Made by a program: the position numbers and the translations under genes. Below are positions 47,511 through 58,369 of a stretch of 64,000 nucleotides of DNA, piece after piece. Position 1 is the stretch's first letter. The number at the start of each line of letters is the position of its first letter. Source of the DNA: Epiperipatus broadwayi (taxonomy: Eukaryota > Onychophora > Udeonychophora > Euonychophora > Peripatidae); NCBI GenBank assembly GCA_028023455.1, contig JAQFVV010012418.1, positions 4,089,244-4,153,243 of the forward strand, given 5' to 3'. The notes under the pieces are model-generated. The model did no database searches. It saw only the letters and a list, made by a program, of their open reading frames with translations, and had not been told where the DNA came from.

Positions 47511-48354
47511 CTTGTTCAAATTCCATATGAATTCTTGAACAATGAAATCATTTGATTTTTTTATTGCATATTTTATCATGCTTTTAATACTAATTTAAAT
47601 TTTAACCAGTCACAACTTATGCCAGATTGAATACAATATTACAGTATTTTTATGTAAATGCTTAGCATTATCAGTTTTCTCTTATCATTTCAATTTGAAA
47701 AAATTACTAAGCTACCACAATATCAAAAATCTTATTTTAATTTTGTTTCTATTTCACTATAAAAGTTTATGTTTTGATACATTTGTTTAATAAATATTGA
47801 AATCAAATTCAAAAATTGCACCCTACTCCCCAAGATAAAAGTTTAGCGTTTTAGAGAGGCTGCCTTATTAAAAACAATGATGTGCACACACACAAAATTG
47901 GCCAATATTAACATAAACTGAGATGAAGTTATATTGCCATTTAACAATACATATACAAAATCTCTTTCACTTGTTCTGTTTGTATTCAATTTACTGGTTT
48001 TTCTCAGTATATATATATATATGATAGCAAAAGAAAAGTGGACATATTGCATAAATGATATAAAATTTGTGTTGTCCAATGAGTGTTTTATTATCATAAT
48101 CATTAAAGGTTTTATTAAAAACATTCAATGATAATGTTGAAATTGTTAAACAAAATAATAATTAGTTCATTTTTAATTATGAGTTTTTTTATAATATGGA
48201 TTTATTTCTGTGCAATGGATAAAAAGTGGAATAAAAGCATTACGATGTGCAAATCGTTATTTGCTAAAATATGAATTATACCAGGTAATTCATGTATTGA
48301 ATCTGCATGTGTTTACATGCAAATATGAATATGTACATATATACTTATTTAATT
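47511..48354. other. AT-rich stretch, no gene seen
   Basis: Opposing frames at 47843-48124 (minus) and 47934-48131 (plus) overlap, contain a (TA)n-derived stretch and show no domain. Confidence 0.55.
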
Positions 48355-48750
48355 AGAGCAGATTTGAACCCAGACTTTCAAGCTCTCTTTAGTAATCCAC
48401 TCCATTTTATACAACTGAATACATATGATACACATACGTGCAAAAGAGATAAATGATGTTCAGTATATGTATTTCATGCTGAATCATCAATTATCAGTTG
48501 ATCCAGTTCATAATCTTTTATACACATATATAATCAGTACTTGGTTTATATTAAGATAGCAAATCTTCAAACTTTAATGGACAGGCTTCAATCTTCTCCA
48601 CTCTCCTACTCTTCAGCCATCCATATCATTGAAAATCTAATGATGGCGTGTTCAAAGCCCTTGACTGCCAATTTTGTTGTGTCACACCCATGTTGATCAT
48701 AAGTCAATCTGATCCCTCATATGCAGGACCTTAAGCCCATTTAAATACAC
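48355..48750 (-). repeat. Dispersed repeat, long copy
   Basis: Matches 38080-38455 along its length and shares its start with 57700. The minus strand ends with GGGTTCAAATCTGC, closer to a tRNA B box than the 38-kb copy. An extra TATACACATATATAATCAG lies inside compared with 38 kb. Confidence 0.82.
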
Positions 48751-50397
48751 AATAGTGATTAGCAGAATATACGCTGAATATGTATACTTATTTATAACAA
48801 AAATCAATGGAAAATATTTTAGTATGATTTATAATACCTTTATTCCCTATGAAAGTTTTTTTTTTTTTTAATATTAAATATTTTTAAAAAATAGTCATAA
48901 TAATTTTTAGCTCAAGTATGAAGGGTCTGTATGACCTGGTTTGATGAATGTATATACGTTAATCATTAACAAACAAACAAACAAAAAAAAAAAAAACAAT
49001 TATAATATCATGAACAAAAGCTGTTTTCATAAGCCGCTTCCTGAATATTAATTTTATCATAGTTTAAAACATGAAATAAATAAAAAAAAAAAAAGCTTTT
49101 ATTTTAAAAGGGAAGAGGAGGGAAATAATTTCTTGTCATTTTATATGTACCGAAGAATGTTTAGGTGGACTGGAAGTTTTAATATACCATAGAAGATTTC
49201 TTTATTTATCATGTGACTAATTCCCGAAAAATAGCATGATGAACAAGATAATTAAGTCTATATTACAATAAAATTGCACTAATTATTTTTTAATACAATT
49301 GAGTAAGGTGTGACTAATAATTATATTATTTGAATATGTATTTGTATAAAACATAAATAAGATACAAATTAAATTTTATGTAAAAAAAAAAAAGATTTAA
49401 AAGCAAGTTATAATTAAAAACCTATAAAATTATCACACACACATCTCTTTCACATTCCATTAAGAATAAAACAAAGGACTAGTAAATATCAACTTGTCAT
49501 TTTGACTTTGACAGTTTGACTTGAGTACCGGACATCTCTCTCCCAATTTGAACATTTAAGGTGAGAGATGATTAAATTTTAAAGACAAAAATTTTTTCTG
49601 GAAGTTCGACCAATAATGTATAAACAAATAATTATGCCATAAAAAATAGTCACTTATAAAGTTTCCAAACAAATTAATCTTTCTAGATCCAATTGAAGTC
49701 AGATTCAATCTTTATAGGTAATACTGGAATGGATCCAGGATAGCAAGCACATAGTGATTGCATTCATCTGCTTCGTAAATGGAATTTAATAGTCACTGAT
49801 CTATGTAGATCTGGAAAAACACAAATCATGAGCTGCACACTTAATGACGATCAAATCTATGGTTAAAAGAAATTAATAAACCCATTAGTGAATCTATCTC
49901 TTGATTGGAATCTCTACAGATATTTATGATATTTGATTAATAATTAAGATATTAAAAAAAATCAAATCTATGCACTAAATAATAATAATAAATCTTGTTT
50001 TTATTTTAAAATTGAGAAGAGAAAAAATTGAAATGTATCTGATATAAACGCTTTTACTTTTTTTCCATATTAATTAAAAATTAATTTCAAATATAAATTT
50101 TAATTATGACACTTGATGATAATAGTTTTTTTTTTCTTTTCAAAATAATCTTTATTTGCACAAGAAGTAAAATATACATTGTAATATAGAGTTCATGTTT
50201 ACAATCATGTCTGATACATTAAAGACTAATTAGTTATTAAATTAGATGATGAGTACAAGATTAAAAGTAAAATTTTATGTTATGTTACTTATCAGGGGTG
50301 ATCTAATTTGGCATATAAATCCCATGGCGTGTAAAGTTTGAGTGTCATAAATAAATAATATACATGGCCATTGCTAAATATTTAATTGACTCCATGT
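48751..50397. other. AT-rich stretch, no gene seen
   Basis: No supportable gene. Poly-A/T runs near 48857, 48985, 49083 and 49384. Confidence 0.55.
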
Positions 50398-50643
50398 TTA
50401 CTCAGCAAGGCTAGGCAGGCATGTTATTAGATCACTTTCTTTAGCTTTATAAAATAACTTTAAGAAAATGTCTTCAATAGGACTGGCCAACTCTCTATCA
50501 AATAATACCTTACATCTAATCTTCCATATGATAAAATTTATGAAAGTGGCCAGGCGGATAGAGCCAAAATTTCCATTTTTGAATGTATCATTAAGCTTCT
50601 TATATAAGGAATAGTGTTTTTTATATATATAACCAACAAATTG
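50398..50643 (-). pseudogene. Likely C-terminal end of a LINE ORF
   Basis: The minus strand is open for 81 codons, with no start codon and stops just upstream. It contains IRLATFINFIIWKIRCKVLF and DRELASPIEDIFLKLFYKAK, ending SLAE-stop at 50398-50400. The 'W..RC..+FD' pattern resembles the tail of the LINE at 63.2 kb (YDLWLLRCAIIFDQR). The local sequence is less AT-rich than its flanks. I infer a 3' fragment of a non-LTR element. Another retroelement class, or chance, is possible. Confidence 0.4.
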
Positions 50644-51284
50644 TTATAGTAATTAAAATACAAAGTAATTTATTTTTCGCACCAAGTTTTTGGATTTAGA
50701 TTGGAATCAAGTTTCAAGGTGATGATTATCTAAATCATTTAGATGATCATTACATAATAATGATCAAAATCATCATACATTGATCAATATGTGATGATTA
50801 TTTAAGTCATAATTGTTTCAACAATTGCAATAACTTAACATTAAAAATTTACTACATTTAAAAAATTTGAAAAAAAAAATAACAATAATTTTAGTAAAAC
50901 TAATATTCACAATTTGTTGGGAATCCATGCTTAACTTAACTAATAATCAACTATACTACAAATTTTGATACTTAACATTTGAACATAATTTTTTTTTTTT
51001 TGTCTTATAAAAATAAAGTTAAGAGGCCTTACCCACCAACCATTTTTATCAATATAAAAGACACATCACATATCTTAAGACTACTGTAATGTCTACAAAA
51101 AAAGAATCAGAAATACAATCTCACATTTTTCTCTCTTATCCCAGTCTTGACAAGGTCAGTGCTGAGATATCAGCTATATATTTAAAAAGAAAAATATAGG
51201 TATTAAATATCTCATTGAAAATTTTGGTAAACATTTTTTTTCCACATGTACATCCCATTATATTTGTTCTATGTAAATAATATT
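50644..51284. other. AT-rich stretch with small ATGATCAT palindromes
   Basis: Between 50717 and 50815 ATGATTATC/GATGATCAT-type words recur, giving several short hairpins. Upstream continuation of the LINE fragment is possible but unreadable. Confidence 0.5.
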
Positions 51285-51540
51285 TATTTTATAAAGTGCA
51301 CAATATTGAAATTAAATTGAGAGAAACTGCAAACCTCTCGCGCTCATTAGTATCTCACAGCCACTCAGATCATAAATATGAGTACTTTAGACTGGCTTGG
51401 ATATATAGAAAGACAAGTAAAGAATAGGGTGGACCACCCTTTTCTTGTTAAATTCTCTGCCTTGTATTTACAATCTGATTGGCTGTTAGATACTAATGAG
51501 CGTGATAGGTTTGCAGTTTCTCTTAATTTAATTTGTTCTA
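51285..51540. repeat. Foldback element, same family as 27.2 kb
   Basis: The left arm GAAATTAAATTGAGAGAAAC..CTCATTAGTATCTCACAGCC pairs with the right arm GGCTGTTAGATACTAATGAG..GTTTCTCTTAATTTAATTTG. The inner segment CTCTGCCTTGTATTTACAAT with CTGATTGGCTGTTA is shared with the 27230-27462 element. Opposing frames at 51365-51559 and 51378-51590 are by-products of the repeat. Confidence 0.88.
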
Positions 51541-54500
51541 TGTGTAATATGGTATGCAAGATGTATGTTTTTTATATAATACCAACCTAGAAGACACCTC
51601 CAAATACATTTAGAAATAAGCTTGAAATAATAAGAGAGAGATAAGGAATGTTACAGAATACAAAGACTACTTAGAAACCTGGTCATTTCTCTCTTAATCT
51701 TATTCCAATAAAAAAAAAATAAAGATTTTATGTAATTGTTGTGAACTCTAAATAATCTCTTGTGACACAAAAACAATAGTTGAATATTCTGTTTATTTTT
51801 TTTTAGTTGTATTTAACATTGGATATTATATGTAGATGAAGAAAAAAAAAAGTATAACAAATGTAATCAATTTTTTCCAAAGGGTAAATAAAGTATTTTT
51901 GAAAGATAATTTGCTTACTTATGTTAATTGGTATCAACTAAAGTATTAAAATTTTTAATTAATAAATAGAAAAATTAAAATCATTTGATAGGCATAATAT
52001 TGCATTTAAAAAAGTATGTTCTTGTATTTTAAAAGTACTTTTAGTGAGTACATTGTCTTTTTATTGCATGTCTGTAGAATATAGACTTTAAATTTTAAAT
52101 GAAAGGAAGATTACAAATACTATAGAAAATTATGAAATACTTTTGTTAGACATTTTATTTGGTGTATGACTTTTTAAAAAATATCTGAAGTATTCACAAA
52201 CATTATAAAGAAATTTGGACTGATTCAATTTTATATGCATAAATTAGATAATCATTAACTATGTGGTTTCATGGTTTGTACATGTCTTTAACCATTTAAG
52301 GCAGAATCCTGTTAAATTTAATTTCTGAAACAGATAATCATTCCAATTATGAATTGTTATAGTTAAAAAAAATTTTGGAAAGCTTGTAAGAAGCCATTAT
52401 AAAAGAAATTTTGATTTCAGACATGTATTAAGTGATGAAATTGTTTTGCATGAATGGTATATTTGATCTGCTTAATATCTTTTCATATAATTTTTATCAG
52501 GCAACTTATCTTTTTTGCATCTACTCAAAAAATATGTGAAACAAATATATCAGTAATATTTTTTAAAATTGAATATTCAAAAGTTTAATGAGCACAGTAT
52601 TCACCACTAAAATATATCAGTGCTAAAAAAAAATGTTCTTAGACCATTTGCATCAGAACCAAAGTAGCACCAGTTAGTTTTACAAGAAGTTTATTTCTAA
52701 CCTTTGATAGAGCTACAATCCAAGTTGACTCCTAAATAAGATTGTGTTTCAATCTGCTGTTATAAAAAGTTATTATCAGTTTATAAGATGTGCTTCTTAT
52801 TTAAATTGAATGTTAAATACATCACTTTTGTAAATTAAAAACAATGTCCCAGTCTTTGAACAAGAAATCCAAACTTTTCATTTTTATTAAAAGAATTTTC
52901 TATCTTTCTATCTTTTTTTTGTGAAGTCAAGAAAATATCATTCACATAGACAATTTTCTATTTATCTTTATTATATTAGAAATAATCAGAAAAAGTAGAA
53001 ACAGAAATAAATTCAAGTTCATATTTAAAGATGAATTAGATATATAGCAAGAAGATATATAATTACTGATAGATTATTGCAATTCTCAAATGAATATTTA
53101 GATATAAAAAGTATCCTTGAAAAAGATGGGAGGATAAAATAAGAAATTTCACTGCATCATTATGGAAGAAAAATGTTTACGACAGATTTTTATGGAAAAC
53201 ATTCTGAAAGGATATTGCCAGAAGTGGGTTATCAGTGGATGAAAATGATGAATTTTTATATACCCAGGTAAGATAAAACTGTAACATTTTTTTTTAGATT
53301 TCAATCAGGTTTAAGATTTTTTTCAGATAGGCAACCCTTAGCCAATTCAAAGCAGCATTTTAATTATTAATTAAAAAATGGACATGTAGCTATTTTTAGC
53401 TAAGTTAAAACAAGGATAGAAAAGTATTGAAATCCTCGTTATGGTAATTGAAATGCTAGGGAATAACACCTTTTTGAGGGGAAGGGTTATTATAGACACT
53501 TTTATTCAGCAGTAGCTTATTTAAAAGTTGTTTTACATGTTATCTTTATATCATTCATTTCTAATTAAGTAATAAATTATAATAATAAAAAAATGAATAA
53601 TTAATAATTATTTTACAATTTTTTTTTTTGACAAAGGATTTTTTTTTTTGTAAATGGGAAGAAAGTGTTAACGTGTTTTTGTATTACAAAATAATTAAAA
53701 ATTTACGAAAAATTAAAGACTTTAATTTACCTATTCAAAAAAAAAAGTATATTGGATATAAAGAAAAGATATTTGCATATTCTAATAAATTTGGCATTGT
53801 TAATTTAACAAAAGTCATTAATCATAATTTAATTAAATAATATAAAATAGAATTTTTAAAGTCATGTACTGATGCAATACCCAACATATAGTTCGCTACT
53901 TATAAAGATTTAATTCGCAATAGTTAATTGCTTACGAAAACTGTAATCAAAGGTAAAGCATGTGTTTCAAGTCTGATTTCTTATCAGATGTTTTGGAATC
54001 ATGATTTTGAGTGTTTTTGTGCATAAAAAAAAAACACACACAGATAAATTTTAAGACGAATAATCATTTCATATTTGAAAAAATTATTACAATTCTTTGA
54101 TATCAGCATGAGCTAAACAGTCTCAATTTCTAATTGACTTTTAAAAATATTTCAATATCTCTTCATAAGATACTTATATGATTATGACTCAGTTAAGGAA
54201 ACTTTTTTATTTACACTTTTTGACTTACAGGGAGATAATTGTAAAATACTTAAGTACTGTAATTTTATATTAATTATCTTTGCCTTTCTTCTTTATTGTT
54301 CCTTTTGCAGAAATGTTAGAGAGTTTTTATAATGCTTTATTTAAGATTGCTTTATCTATATAAGTGAAAAGTAAACATATTCATTAAATAGTCTACTGTA
54401 GGACAATGATACCTAGTATTTTCCCCACAGATAAAAAGTGAAAAAGATATTATTTTCCAAAATAGAAAATTTCCAGTTGGAAAGAGTTTTCATTTACACT

Positions 54501-54609
54501 TTTTCTTTCTTGTTTCAACTTCTAGTTAAAAATTACTAAACAATGGGATAGCATATGAAAAAAATCTAGCCTTTCTATATCTTTGAGATGGTTCTTTTGG
54601 TTACATTCA
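51541..54609. other. AT-rich stretch, no gene supported
   Basis: About 3 kb. The 70-codon frame at 53628-53840 is K, I, F and Y rich with no recognised domain. A minus-strand run near 52945 reads IVYVNDIFLTS, faintly like a reverse transcriptase YVDD box, but neighbouring sequence gives no support. Nothing else is seen. Confidence 0.5.
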
Positions 54610-56039
54610 AGGGTACTTAGGTATTAGTCCTTCAACATGGAGCATATATTAGACCTGCTGCACCTTTTACATTCATATAAAACCACTGATAACTTTGTAA
54701 TCTTGTGATCTGACCAAAATAATATGGTCATGGATTTTGTACATGATATTTTTTCACAAGATTTTCAAAAAGTAATATGTACACGGATCTTGTATATGAT
54801 ATTTTCGCAAGATTTATAAAGTTATTGGCAGAGTTAATATGTATGTGAAAAGGTGTAGCATGTCTAATACATGCTCCATGTTGCAAGACTAAAAATACTA
54901 TTTTCACACAACTAAAAGTATAAAATATGGAGTGGAATTATATATGACTTTCACATGACAAAGTATAAAATTTATAACAATAGTAAATGGAGTGAAATTT
55001 AAATTTATAACAACAATAAAGATTTATGAATTTGAGCTAGAAATTGATATTAAAAAGAACATTTTAAAAATAAATATTGTTTTGCCACACAGAAATATAT
55101 ACGACTTTCATACTGTAAAATTTATAACAACCCTAAAGATATGAATTTTACAAAAAAAAAAAAAGATGCCGATCTTAAAAAGTAGATTTTCTCAGCCCCA
55201 AAATATGTAAAATACGAAATACCAATACACAAAGTCCCAAAATGGGATTTTAAATACAGACAAAACAATCACTAAATTATTTTTTTAAATATTATTTACA
55301 AAAAAATAAATAAAATATACACATATGCTACTTACTGTCTAGTGTATAACAGGAATTGACACATTGAAACAAGCAATTTGGCATTTACTTTTTTTGACAC
55401 GAAATGGAGACCTCAACTGAAAAATTTCCCCCCAAAATGGAGTTTTACTGAACATGTGATTGTGCACTATACTGACTGAATGAGATTTTCCACAGAAAGG
55501 CTAATAAACAAATGTATTTTTTTAAAAAAACAAAAAAAATCACAAAAATAAATATAAATTAAAACTTTTCATCCTGGTGGAAATTTTTTTTTATGTCATT
55601 CAGTATGCAAATGAATGTGTCATCATTTTTAAAGCAATTTGTGGTTCATACAAAAATAGTCATAACTGGCATCAGAAAGATATAAAAAGAAAATCAAAAG
55701 GAAAAAAACAAACACTATGTATACTTACACACTTAAAATCAAATGAACTGGAATAACTCAGAAGTAGAAATAACTTAGAAATACTTGGATGAAACAAAAA
55801 CATAATTCAAATGAAGCTATTGTCAGAAAGAAATCTGGACAATAACTGAAAATATTGAAATATCAAAAAAAAAAAAAAGATCATTTTTGATAAAGAGAAA
55901 CATGTTTTCACATGAGATCAGATAACATTGCAAGGTTTATTTCATTTAAATTTGACATGATTGCAAGATCACACATTTATTGCCAATGTGAAAAGGTGTG
56001 TCATTTCCACTAAGTTGCAGAACTAATACCTAAATACCC
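54610..56039. mobile_element. 1.43-kb non-autonomous element with terminal inverted repeats
   Basis: The left end GGGTACTTAGGTATTAGTCC and the right end read backwards, GGGTATTTAGGTATTAGTTC, are inverted copies over about 26 bp. Inside the left end lies an inverted repeat (54627-54886: CAACATGGAGCATATATTAG, CTGATAACTTTGTAATCTTG). The 55.25-55.65 kb part is homologous to 29.5-29.7 kb in opposite orientation. There is no ORF. Because the homologous sequence at 29.5 kb abuts the Merlin transposase remnant, this may be a deletion derivative of that transposon, but the link is inferred. Target duplication not found. Confidence 0.7.
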
Positions 56040-57699
56040 ATTTAAGCTTAAATTGATTTCATTTTTTTTGTAAGAAGTTCATTGAGGAAATAAAGATTTT
56101 GCACTGTTCCTAATATCATGGAAACTTTTTCATCTTACTGTTGAAAACTGAAAAATTTATATAAGTTTTTAATGGGAAAATATTTTAAATAAAGCAAATG
56201 TACTTTGTTATTATATATTATAACATAGTTATATTTAGTGTGGTAATAGAGTAATAGAGCCATGAGATAAAGATTGCATTGAAGATCAACTATAACCTTA
56301 TGTGCTCAAATCTTGTATAATCTCAAGTAATAAATCATTACATTTATAATATATATAGTTGTATTTAATGTTCATTTCAAATTATCAAAAATGTTGAAAT
56401 ATTTTTAAAATGGAATCATAGACTCCATACAATTTTGTAACTTTAACATCACTTGCATAAAAATGATTGATAAATGCTGCAATAGAGGATTATGTATGTA
56501 GATTTAGTTTTCTTTCCAAAGGCAGTTTCACAACTCAAGTAATGCAATCAGAAAAAAAAACCCTTAAACATTATTAATTTTAGCTGACTATTCTTTGCCG
56601 TAAAAAATTAATAACTTTGATAATTTATGTATGTATTTATGTATCCTAAGTTTTCAGTCTTTGATATAATTAATATATTCACAGCTTTGTAATATTTCCT
56701 TAAGAAATTTTGATGTTGACACTAACATTCTAGGAGACATGTACTGATATTTAAGATTTACATGCTATCAAAATATCTTTGACAGATTAAAATGAGAAGT
56801 ATTAATAGAAAGTGAAAGCAATGAAATTAGAAAGGAAAAGTATAATATGAAATTACAATGAGACTGTCATATATGCTATATCAAAATATACTTCTTCAGT
56901 TACACACTACCTAAAAAAAATGTAAATAAATAAAAAATATAAACATTACAATTCATAGGCTTAATAAAATTCATAATGTAGCAGTAGGTATTTTTATTTT
57001 ATCTTAGAGTACTATATGTGATAACATTTCTTAATAAATTGTATTTGAATTAAGTTAAAAGTATATTTTCATTTTATTTCTCATTGTTTTTATCATTTTT
57101 AGAAGTTGGATATCATATAGTATTGAATGTAATAAAATCTTTTCTAAACATAAATCTAGAAATTTTATAAAATTTGGGAAAATTTGTCAAGAATCTTTCT
57201 TAAGCGATAAAATAAAAACTATTGATTTAGTAATAGCACACACACACACACAAACAAACTATAAACTGTTCTTGTATTATATCAAAAAGCTTAATGCTTA
57301 ATATTTGAAGAGATTACTCAAGAACATAAAATGAATAATGTTAAGTAGGGATTTGTATAGATTCCAAAGTCAGTATAGACATAAACATTAAAGGAGTTAG
57401 AGGAATTAAAGGAGTTAGAGGAATCATGGTCTGCTGATAAGAAGATTGTTATTTTTCCATGGGAAAAAAGTTATTAAAGGGAAGTGATATTGATTTGAAT
57501 TAGTTTAATCACAATGCAAGTCTGATTGGTGGTTCATTTAAATTTTTTGTAATGATAGTGTGTTTTTATTTTTTGGATGAATGGGAGAAAACACACCCAC
57601 TCAACATGCAAACGTGTTCTCCCAATTTATTATTAATAACTAAATTAATTTTTAAAATTTTGTTTACATTATAATTCTAATTTATATATGCATACTATT
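56040..57699. other. AT-rich stretch, no gene seen
   Basis: A perfect short tandem repeat (ATTAAAGGAGTTAGAGGA-like, twice) lies at 57388-57424 and a (CA)n run at 57238-57252. Nothing else is supportable. Confidence 0.55.
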
Positions 57700-57972
57700 A
57701 AAGGGGCTTTGAACCCAGACTTTCAATCTCCCTTCAGTCAGCAACTCTATCTAGTATAACTGACATACATGGACCACATACATATGAAAAACATAAATGA
57801 TTTGCAATATATGTATTTCCTGCTGAACCAGAATTCATCATTTGGTTCAGCATGAAATACATATATATGAAAATCATTTAGCTTTTTCACATGTATGTGG
57901 TCATGTGTATCGGTTATATTAGATAGAGTAGATGACTGAAGGGAGCTTAAAAGTCTGAGTTCAAATCCCCTA
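57700..57972. repeat. Head-to-head pair of the dispersed SINE-like repeat
   Basis: The left arm (57702-57830) and right arm (57841-57970) are inverted copies of the terminal 130 bp of the 38/48-kb repeat. They join at a small palindrome around CTGAACCAG..TGGTTCAGC. Each arm's outer end holds a B-box-like motif: GGTTCAAAGCC on the minus strand near 57708-57718 and GAGTTCAAATCCC on the plus strand near 57957. TAGATAGAGT-type sequence lies where an A box would be. The minus-strand frame 57747-58049 crosses this repeat and is not a gene. Confidence 0.8.
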
Positions 57973-58108
57973 TACTTGTATTTCAATATTATATACATAA
58001 AAATCATTTTTGTTATATATGTATGTATGTGATGAAAAATATGGTACACTTACAGTATATATTATAATAATTATATTTATAAAGCGCATACTCATTACTT
58101 TAAAGTAT
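57973..58108. other. AT-rich spacer
   Basis: Nothing supportable. Confidence 0.5.
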
Positions 58109-58188
58109 CTTGTGTTAAAGATTTGCAGAGGTCCCTACTGTCGTTTTTTCAGGCGCATAGTTTTAAGGTTGTAGCCTTAATATATAGT
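58109..58188 (+). repeat. Diverged single arm of the 44.05-kb hairpin family
   Basis: CTTGTGTTAAAG..GCAGAGGTCCCTACTGTCG..AAGGTTGTAGCCTTAATATATA aligns with the right arm at 44152-44234 with many substitutions. The partner arm is not present. Confidence 0.7.
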
Positions 58189-58222
58189 ACATATTATATC
58201 GGAATCAAAGCTTATTAGCAAA

Positions 58223-58369
58223 ATGTGCGCTATTATCTGCTATGAAAGATTTAAGGCAAGGTGGCTTGGAGCAAAATATAGCAGATATCGTGGCTCTTAT
58301 CAGTCTAAATTAAGTCAAAAATTATTTGCTGGCTTCCTAATCCTATCTTTTCTCGCAAAGAAAGGCTGA
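58223..58369 (+). CDS. Possible 48-residue ORF, unrecognised
   Basis: ATG at 58223 to TGA at 58367-58369. The frame begins MCAIICYERFKARWLGAKYS and ends in a hydrophobic stretch (LFAGFLILSFLAKKG). It is less low-complexity than other short frames in the window and the DNA is locally less AT-rich. There is no known domain, and no promoter or splice signals were identified. It is most likely a relic or chance. Confidence 0.12.
   Translation: MCAIICYERFKARWLGAKYSRYRGSYQSKLSQKLFAGFLILSFLAKKG

Noticed and set aside
51264-51545. TTGTTCTATGT direct repeat as target duplication of the 51-kb foldback
   Set aside because: The left copy lies some 20 bases outside the arm while the right copy overlaps it, so it does not fit an insertion boundary.
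52890-52960. Reverse-transcriptase YVDD-like box (IVYVNDIFLTS) on the minus strand
   Set aside because: No other RT motif is readable on either side, so the short match is not enough.
53628-53840. 70-codon plus-strand frame
   Set aside because: K, I, F and Y-rich composition expected from AT-rich DNA, with no recognisable domain.
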